From assembly GCF_900116235.1 (NCBI RefSeq), contig NZ_FPAA01000008.1, forward strand, positions 1-64,000: a stretch of 64,000 nt of DNA, written 5' to 3'. A model generated the notes under the pieces. It saw nothing but the letters and a program-made list of their open reading frames with translations, did no database searches and was not told the DNA's origin. Source of the stretch: Marininema halotolerans (lineage in GTDB: Bacteria; Bacillota; Bacilli; Thermoactinomycetales; DSM-45169). A program made the translations under genes and the position numbers. This document shows, piece by piece, positions 58,892 through 64,000 of this stretch. How positions within the stretch are numbered: position 1 is the first letter of the stretch; each line of letters starts with the position of its first letter.

Positions 58892-61243
58892 ATGGGTATA
58901 CGGCCTGAGGACCACCAACAAGAGCAACACCGAGTTAATCAAGTGATTCAAGAAATTGAACGTCAAATGAATCTCCTTCTGCAAAACACATCTCAATTAA
59001 AAGGGGACATTGTTTCGATTCGCAAAAATTTTTGGGAAGATATTCGCATCAACCTTGAGAATGAGTCCGAGGTAATTGAAACGGTGGCCAGTATGCTACA
59101 ACAATCTCAGGTTCTTTCCGAACGAGAACGTACCCATCAACAAGGAAGTCGGCAACTCTCCTCCCTTTCCCGTCTGCACCAATCTCCTTGGTTCGGTCGT
59201 GTGAACTTTATGGAAACCGGTGAACAACATGAAGAAGCCATTTATATTGGAATCGCTTCACTCTATGATGCAGAGGGTGATGAAATCCTGGTTTATGATT
59301 GGCGGACACCGATTGCGAGTCTGTTTTATGATTATCCACCAGGACCTGTACAATTTGATACCCCCACTGGAACCATCTATGGAGATATGTCGCTGAAAAG
59401 ACAATATATTATTCGTCATAACACCATTCAAGCCATGTTTGATACTGGATTAACCATCGGGGATCAAATCCTGCAAGAAGTTCTCGGACAACAAGCCAAT
59501 TCAGAAATGAAAAGCATTGTCGCTACGATTCAGAGGGAGCAAAATCGTCTCATTCGAGCAAAGGATAGTCGAATTCTTCTTGTACAAGGCCCTGCAGGTA
59601 GCGGAAAAACCTCCACAGCCTTGCAACGAATTGCTTATTTGTTATATCGCGATCGGAATACCCTTACTTCAGAAAACATTCTCCTCTTCTCCCCTAACCC
59701 ATTATTCAATAGTTATGTATCCACGGTATTGCCTGAATTGGGCGAACGAAATATGCAACAAACCACTTTTCAGGAATACCTCGAAAGTGGGATTGAATCC
59801 ATATTCACTCTCGAAGATGCCTTTACACAATTGGAATATTTACTAACTGCTACCAAAGACGTTGCTTATGAAACGCGCCTCACCGGCATTTCGTTTAAGG
59901 CGAGCCTTTCCTTTATGAAAGCCATCGATCACTATGTCACGTCACTCGAAACACAAGGCATGGTCTTTAAAGACCTTATTTTTAAAGACCGTATTCTCAT
60001 CTCCCATGAGGAAATCCATCACTATTATCAAAACTGCGATCCTGCTTTATCTATCCCGGAACGCATTCAAAAAGTAACCATTTGGATTCTTGCTCAAATG
60101 AAAAAACGTACCCAAAAGGATCGCAAGCTTCCCTGGGTATCCGAAGAAATTCAACTGCTTGATGATGAAACCCTAAATCGCGCCTATCAAAAACTACAAC
60201 AAAAGAATGCCTTTACGGAAGACTCCTTTGATGATTTTGCAAGAGAGGAAGAACTTCTGGCAAACTGGGTGATTCAAAAACACTTGCAACCCTTACGAAA
60301 TGATGTGAAAAAGCGATCTTTCATCGACGTCCCTGCTCTTTATCAACAATTATTCTCAGACCCATCTTTTCTCCATCGTTTTATGGAAGATCTTCCTGCA
60401 AATTGGCCTGGGATTTGCGAACAGACCACTTCTCAATTAGCAACAAACCAACTCGCTTATGAGGATACGACTCCCTATTTATATCTAAAGGAGAAGCTGG
60501 AAGGATTTCGAGAAAATCGCTCTCTACGTCATGTTTTTATCGATGAAGCCCAAGATTACTCCCTCTTTCAATTTGCATTTATCCGTCATCTTTTTCCTCG
60601 TGCCAAGATGACCGTTCTCGGGGATCCCTACCAACAAATCCATCCCCATAGCGGTTCCTATGACGATAACCTGTTGTCTACCCCCTTTACTACCCTTTTC
60701 TCGCAGGAGGAGATTAAAGAAATCCCATTGGGGAAAAGTTACCGTTCCACCCGACCCATTGTTGAATTTACTCGCCAGATCATCAAAAATCCAACGATTC
60801 AACCCTTTGATCGTCAAGGAGAACGTCCTCATTTAGTTCAATGGAGAAACAAAGACGAACATATTCAACAATTGATTACACGGCTTCACGAAATCCAACA
60901 ACGAGGGCATCGCACCATTGCCATCCTTTGCAAAACGGCTCAAGAAAGTCACGATGCTTATGAAAGATTACAGGATCGTATCCAGCTACAGCTAATTCAT
61001 CACGAAAGTTCCTCCTTTGACGATGGAATTCTCATTCTCCCTTGCTATCTAGCGAAGGGCGTTGAGTTTGATGCCGTGATCATCTATGATGTTTCCGCCT
61101 CCCAGTACAACCATAAGAGCGAACGCAAGCTTCTCTATACCGCTTGTACGCGCGCGATGCATGAACTTCACCTCTTTTATGGGGAAGAATTAAGCCCGAT
61201 GATCGCCTCGATTGATCCGGCCTCTTATGTGCATGAATGCTAA
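58892..61243 (+). CDS. helD: HelD-type RNA polymerase-recycling helicase
   Basis: 783 aa from ATG 58892, 9 nt after AGGAG; an ATG three codons earlier is too close. A long N-terminal coiled coil (about 5-85) inserts into RNA polymerase in HelD. The UvrD/Rep-like motor has Walker A GPAGSGKTS, the Asp-Glu box HVFIDEAQDYS, LGDPYQQIHP and motif VI YTACTRAM. It releases stalled polymerase from nucleic acid using ATP. A terminator follows. Confidence 0.94.
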   Translation: MGIRPEDHQQEQHRVNQVIQEIERQMNLLLQNTSQLKGDIVSIRKNFWEDIRINLENESEVIETVASMLQQSQVLSERERTHQQGSRQLSSLSRLHQSPWFGRVNFMETGEQHEEAIYIGIASLYDAEGDEILVYDWRTPIASLFYDYPPGPVQFDTPTGTIYGDMSLKRQYIIRHNTIQAMFDTGLTIGDQILQEVLGQQANSEMKSIVATIQREQNRLIRAKDSRILLVQGPAGSGKTSTALQRIAYLLYRDRNTLTSENILLFSPNPLFNSYVSTVLPELGERNMQQTTFQEYLESGIESIFTLEDAFTQLEYLLTATKDVAYETRLTGISFKASLSFMKAIDHYVTSLETQGMVFKDLIFKDRILISHEEIHHYYQNCDPALSIPERIQKVTIWILAQMKKRTQKDRKLPWVSEEIQLLDDETLNRAYQKLQQKNAFTEDSFDDFAREEELLANWVIQKHLQPLRNDVKKRSFIDVPALYQQLFSDPSFLHRFMEDLPANWPGICEQTTSQLATNQLAYEDTTPYLYLKEKLEGFRENRSLRHVFIDEAQDYSLFQFAFIRHLFPRAKMTVLGDPYQQIHPHSGSYDDNLLSTPFTTLFSQEEIKEIPLGKSYRSTRPIVEFTRQIIKNPTIQPFDRQGERPHLVQWRNKDEHIQQLITRLHEIQQRGHRTIAILCKTAQESHDAYERLQDRIQLQLIHHESSSFDDGILILPCYLAKGVEFDAVIIYDVSASQYNHKSERKLLYTACTRAMHELHLFYGEELSPMIASIDPASYVHEC

Positions 61244-61252
61244 TCGGTATAT

Positions 61253-61291
61253 AAAAAAGGTACCCTCGGCATCTATCAGGGTACCTTTTTT
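61253..61291. terminator. Bidirectional terminator helD/nagB
   Basis: AAAAAAGGTACCCT / AGGGTACCTTTTTT perfect stem, 11-nt loop. Confidence 0.9.
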
Positions 61292-62015
61292 ATTGCCGTA
61301 TGAGTGCTTCTCGGTCCACAATCATGGTCACTTTCGGGTGTTCCAACAAGGCCGTTGCAGGAAATTGATGCTGGATCTTCCCTTCTAGTAAACGAGTGAT
61401 GGCCTCTGATTTACCGCTCCCAGACGCAAGTAATACAATTTCACGACTCTCTAATATGGTCGCAATCCCCATGGTAATTGCACGCGATGGCACCTCATCT
61501 TCCCTTGCAAAATAACGAGCATTGGCCCGGCGGGTAGAACGGGCAAGCTCTACCACATGGGTTCTTGCATGAAACGAGGTACCGGGCTCATTAAATCCAA
61601 TATGGCCATTCCTCCCTAATCCGAGCACCTGTAAATCAACCCCTCCCATGTGATGGATCAGATCTTCATAGCGGAAACATTCAAGTGTTAGATCCTCTGC
61701 TTTCCCATTCGGAAGATGGGTATGGGAGCGATCGATATCGATCCAGCGAAAAAAATGCATCGCCATATAAGTATGGTAGCTACTGGGGTGGTGCCTTTCC
61801 AAGCCGACATATTCATCAAGATTGACCGTTTGCACATTTCGAAAAGAGACCCCTTTTTCCTGATGGGAAGCCACGAGCATTTGATACATCCCCCGCGGCG
61901 TTGCGCCTGTTGCTAACCCTAGGGTCACTTTTTGTGTGTGATTCATCTTATTTAACAAAATGCGTGTCGCTGTCATGCTCATCTCTTCGTAGTTTGCCAC
62001 CTCTAACACTTCCAT
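61290..62015 (-). CDS. nagB: Glucosamine-6-phosphate deaminase
   Basis: 241 aa from ATG 62015 (GGAGGAG upstream at slightly long spacing). It converts glucosamine 6-phosphate to fructose 6-phosphate and ammonia. The start MEVLEVANYEEM, LGLATGATPRGMY, NLDEYVGL, LGLGRNGHIGFNEPG and the C-terminal MIVDREAL fit the family. It lacks the C-terminal allosteric part of enteric NagB, as in Bacillus. It overlaps nagA by 13 nt. Confidence 0.95.
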   Translation of the reverse strand: MEVLEVANYEEMSMTATRILLNKMNHTQKVTLGLATGATPRGMYQMLVASHQEKGVSFRNVQTVNLDEYVGLERHHPSSYHTYMAMHFFRWIDIDRSHTHLPNGKAEDLTLECFRYEDLIHHMGGVDLQVLGLGRNGHIGFNEPGTSFHARTHVVELARSTRRANARYFAREDEVPSRAITMGIATILESREIVLLASGSGKSEAITRLLEGKIQHQFPATALLEHPKVTMIVDREALIRQ

Positions 62016-63214
62016 GAAGAAAACGCTCCTCCATTTCTCGCAAAAGATAAACTCCCCTTGCAAAACGTAGCAATTCGCTCTCCCTCTTCATTATAAACAT
62101 TCAAGTCTGCATCTTTACCGGACGCAAGACTCCCTTTCCGATGAAAAACACCCAGTTGTTTCGCTGGATTAACTGCGGTCATATGAACAATATCCAATAG
62201 GGTACATCCGGTATATCGAAGCATATTCGTAGCTCCATCGTCCATAGTTAATACACTTCCTGCCAATGTCCCATCGGATAAGGTTGCACAGCGGTCGGTT
62301 ACATTGACCGTTTGACCCCCAAGTTCATATGTCCCATCAGGTAAACATTTCGCCCGCATACCATCTGTGATGAGAATTATGCCTCGGGCAGTTTTCATCT
62401 GTAAAGCAAGTTTCACCATCTCGGGGAGTGAGTGAATACCATCCGGGATCACCTCCACCATCAACTCCTTGTGCAAAAGCGCTGCTCCAACTACACCCGG
62501 CTCGCGATGATGAAGGCCTCGCATGCCGTTATAAAGGTGAGTGATATGAGAAGCTCCCAGCTTTATTGCTTGCTCCACCTCCGAAAAAGTCGCATCGGAG
62601 TGACCAATCGAAACAATAACACCCCGCTGCTTTAACGATTTCACTAGATTAAACCCTCCCTCGATTTCCGGAGCGAGGGTCACAATACGAATACTCCCCT
62701 TGGCAAGTGATTGCCAATGATTAAACTGTTGCAAGTCAGGTAACTGAATATAATCAATGGGCTGAGCGCCACGACGTTTCCATGCAATAAAAGGCCCCTC
62801 CAAATGAATACCGAGCACCTCTGCATACCCTTTCTTTGGTTGCATTTGCTGGTATGAAGTTACATTGGAGATGGCCTGACTAATTCGATCCACTGACTGG
62901 GTCAGCGTTGTCGCTAAAAAGGAGGTGGTTCCTTCACGAGGGAGAGCTTTGGCGATGGTAGTTAGTGCATCTAAAGTACCATCCATGATATCGGCACCTT
63001 CCGCACCATGGATATGAATATCAATCATGCCGGGTGTAAGATAACAACCTGGCAAAGAGAGTGTACGAATCCCTCCTTCTCTCTCTAACTCCTCAATTCT
63101 TCCAACCCTTTTAATCATCCCATTCTCAACAATAAGAAATCCATCGGAGATTGCTTCGTATTCTGTATAAACCGTAACATCCCGCAGGAGAAACCTTTCT
63201 TCATGTTGAGTCAT
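62003..63214 (-). CDS. nagA: N-acetylglucosamine-6-phosphate deacetylase
   Basis: 403 aa from ATG 63214 (GGAGGGAG upstream). It removes acetate from GlcNAc-6-phosphate. The metal and active-site segments are MIDIHIHGAEG, LEGPFIAWKRRGA, SIGHSDATF, THLYNGMRGLHHREPG and TDGMRA, with a catalytic Asp in SDGTLAGS. It works with NagB just downstream to recycle amino sugars from cell wall or chitin. Confidence 0.95.
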   Translation of the reverse strand: MTQHEERFLLRDVTVYTEYEAISDGFLIVENGMIKRVGRIEELEREGGIRTLSLPGCYLTPGMIDIHIHGAEGADIMDGTLDALTTIAKALPREGTTSFLATTLTQSVDRISQAISNVTSYQQMQPKKGYAEVLGIHLEGPFIAWKRRGAQPIDYIQLPDLQQFNHWQSLAKGSIRIVTLAPEIEGGFNLVKSLKQRGVIVSIGHSDATFSEVEQAIKLGASHITHLYNGMRGLHHREPGVVGAALLHKELMVEVIPDGIHSLPEMVKLALQMKTARGIILITDGMRAKCLPDGTYELGGQTVNVTDRCATLSDGTLAGSVLTMDDGATNMLRYTGCTLLDIVHMTAVNPAKQLGVFHRKGSLASGKDADLNVYNEEGERIATFCKGSLSFARNGGAFSSWKC

Positions 63215-63261
63215 ATCGGCTCCCTCCACTTCAATCCATTTCAAAACGAGCAACCAGGAGA

Positions 63262-64000
63262 TTATTGACCTCTCTTTTCTTTCCACTGCCAACGGATGAA
63301 AGCAAGAATCATAAGAACTGTCCAGATAAGAATCCAAAGATAGACATTCTGCTTCGATGCATACTCGTGGATCGGGTCAGCAAGATAGCCACTTTTTTTC
63401 ATTTTATCCATGGCTGCACGCGCCTGTTTATCCGTGATATATTCATTATCATAAGCGGTGTTAATGGGGTAGATCTTCGTACGATGGTCCTGAATAAGAA
63501 GCCGTTTCGTATCGTATATTGCAATGGGTGTCCCGCCTACTTCTCCATGAAAGACCGTCCTTAATAAATATTGACCAGAGCTTAAAGGGGACGAGATCTG
63601 ACTTTTCCCCGGACCACTTTTTATAATTTTGCCATTCATCTTTGCAACTGCAATCATAAAGCTTCCCCTTACATCCTTACCGACCAAACGAGCACTCATC
63701 TTTGTTTCACGATCTTCTTGCCGATCCACTTGTATGGTGATCTTTGGGATCTTCACCGTTATTTCCGTAACCCCTTTTTCTCCAGAAACTCCCGTCCAAT
63801 GGATACGTACGTTGCGTTGACCAGGCTTTCTCATTGGGAGAAAAGCCATTCCATCTTGGGAATTCACCCTAATTTTAGGCTGAAGGGGGCCTTCTTTCAT
63901 TGTTCGTCCTGGAACCCTTTTATAGGATGGATAGATAAAATGCCATTTCCCCTTAGGAATTCCGTGTTGAGGGAACGATTGTATCCAAACACCCTGGACC
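63262..64000 (-). CDS. Membrane-anchored extracytoplasmic protein (N-terminus outside window)
   Basis: The frame is open from the window's right edge to the stop at 63262; the internal ATG at 63900 is not the true start because codons upstream (for example WHFIYPSYKRVPGRT) continue in frame. At least 245 residues are visible: beta-rich, polar repeats such as VTEITVKIPKITIQV, and a C-terminal membrane helix (LWILIWTVLMILAFIRW) with a basic tail. So the body is probably outside the cell. I do not recognise it. It precedes nagA-nagB in the same direction. Confidence 0.65.
   Translation of the reverse strand, partial: VQGVWIQSFPQHGIPKGKWHFIYPSYKRVPGRTMKEGPLQPKIRVNSQDGMAFLPMRKPGQRNVRIHWTGVSGEKGVTEITVKIPKITIQVDRQEDRETKMSARLVGKDVRGSFMIAVAKMNGKIIKSGPGKSQISSPLSSGQYLLRTVFHGEVGGTPIAIYDTKRLLIQDHRTKIYPINTAYDNEYITDKQARAAMDKMKKSGYLADPIHEYASKQNVYLWILIWTVLMILAFIRWQWKEKRGQ

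Noticed and set aside
63262-63900. Complete gene starting at ATG 63900
   Set aside because: The frame is open from 63900 to the window edge with protein-like sequence; the gene is partial.
1-64000. CRISPR arrays, rRNA genes, prophage or plasmid replication genes
   Set aside because: No regularly spaced repeats, rRNA sequences or phage/replication genes were seen on either strand.

Overview
The window looks like chromosome of an endospore-forming member of the Bacillales. The evidence is an alpha/beta-type small acid-soluble spore protein (SASP), a YjcZ-type sporulation peptide, a YabE-like 3D protein, a comG competence operon next to yqzE and aroK, strong AGGAGG ribosome binding sites and many compact hairpin-plus-T-run terminators. 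Gene content is reminiscent of Thermoactinomycetaceae, but that placement is inference. There is no rRNA operon and no phage. One tRNA gene (Gln) is present. The left edge cuts an IS200/IS605-type tnpB and the right edge cuts a membrane-anchored protein gene.

Layout. 0-1 kb: tnpB and its right end. 1-9.7 kb: housekeeping and envelope genes, mostly on the minus strand (SEC-C protein, YabE-like, VanW, GATase, DUF378, ispG, ykuS, a 59-aa gene, yqzE, aroK). 9.7-13.5 kb: a PhzF-like protein, an S9 peptidase and a MerR/TipAS regulator. 13.5-17.8 kb: complete comGA-GG operon. 18-27 kb: tRNA-Gln, phosphoesterase, lipid glycosyltransferase, YjbE, pterin dehydratase, RocB-like peptidase, thiI-nifZ. 27-33 kb: a glycosyltransferase, a purine permease with an attenuator-like leader, and a divergent cupin regulator/lactate permease pair with palindromic operators. 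33-34 kb: an AT-rich patch with a broken Nudix gene.

The most unusual region is 34.1-46.9 kb. It is one minus-strand operon of 15 genes for a bacterial microcompartment (BMC): three hexameric shell proteins, one EutN/CcmL pentamer and two unfamiliar BMC-linked proteins. Interleaved with them are a hydantoinase/allantoinase-like enzyme, an isochorismatase-family hydrolase, UbiX and UbiD, adenine deaminase, a cyclase-family hydrolase, a DUF1989 protein, an M20 amidohydrolase and a guanine-deaminase/SsnA-type amidohydrolase. No aldehyde dehydrogenase, alcohol dehydrogenase, PduL-type phosphotransacylase or signature lyase is present, so this is not a standard metabolosome. The enzymes point to ring opening, deamination and decarboxylation of a nitrogen heterocycle, with NH3 and CO2 as likely products (inference). 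A perfect 11-bp inverted repeat overlaps the probable promoter.

47-64 kb: a DUF2294-like gene, DUF4261, a three-domain polynucleotide kinase-phosphatase-RNA ligase, a cold-shock gene with a long leader, a SASP gene, a self-regulated ABC-2 export operon with its TetR regulator, yjcZ, an MFS carrier, queF, an amidase whose catalytic Glu is Gln, helD with overlapping divergent promoters, and a nagA-nagB operon.
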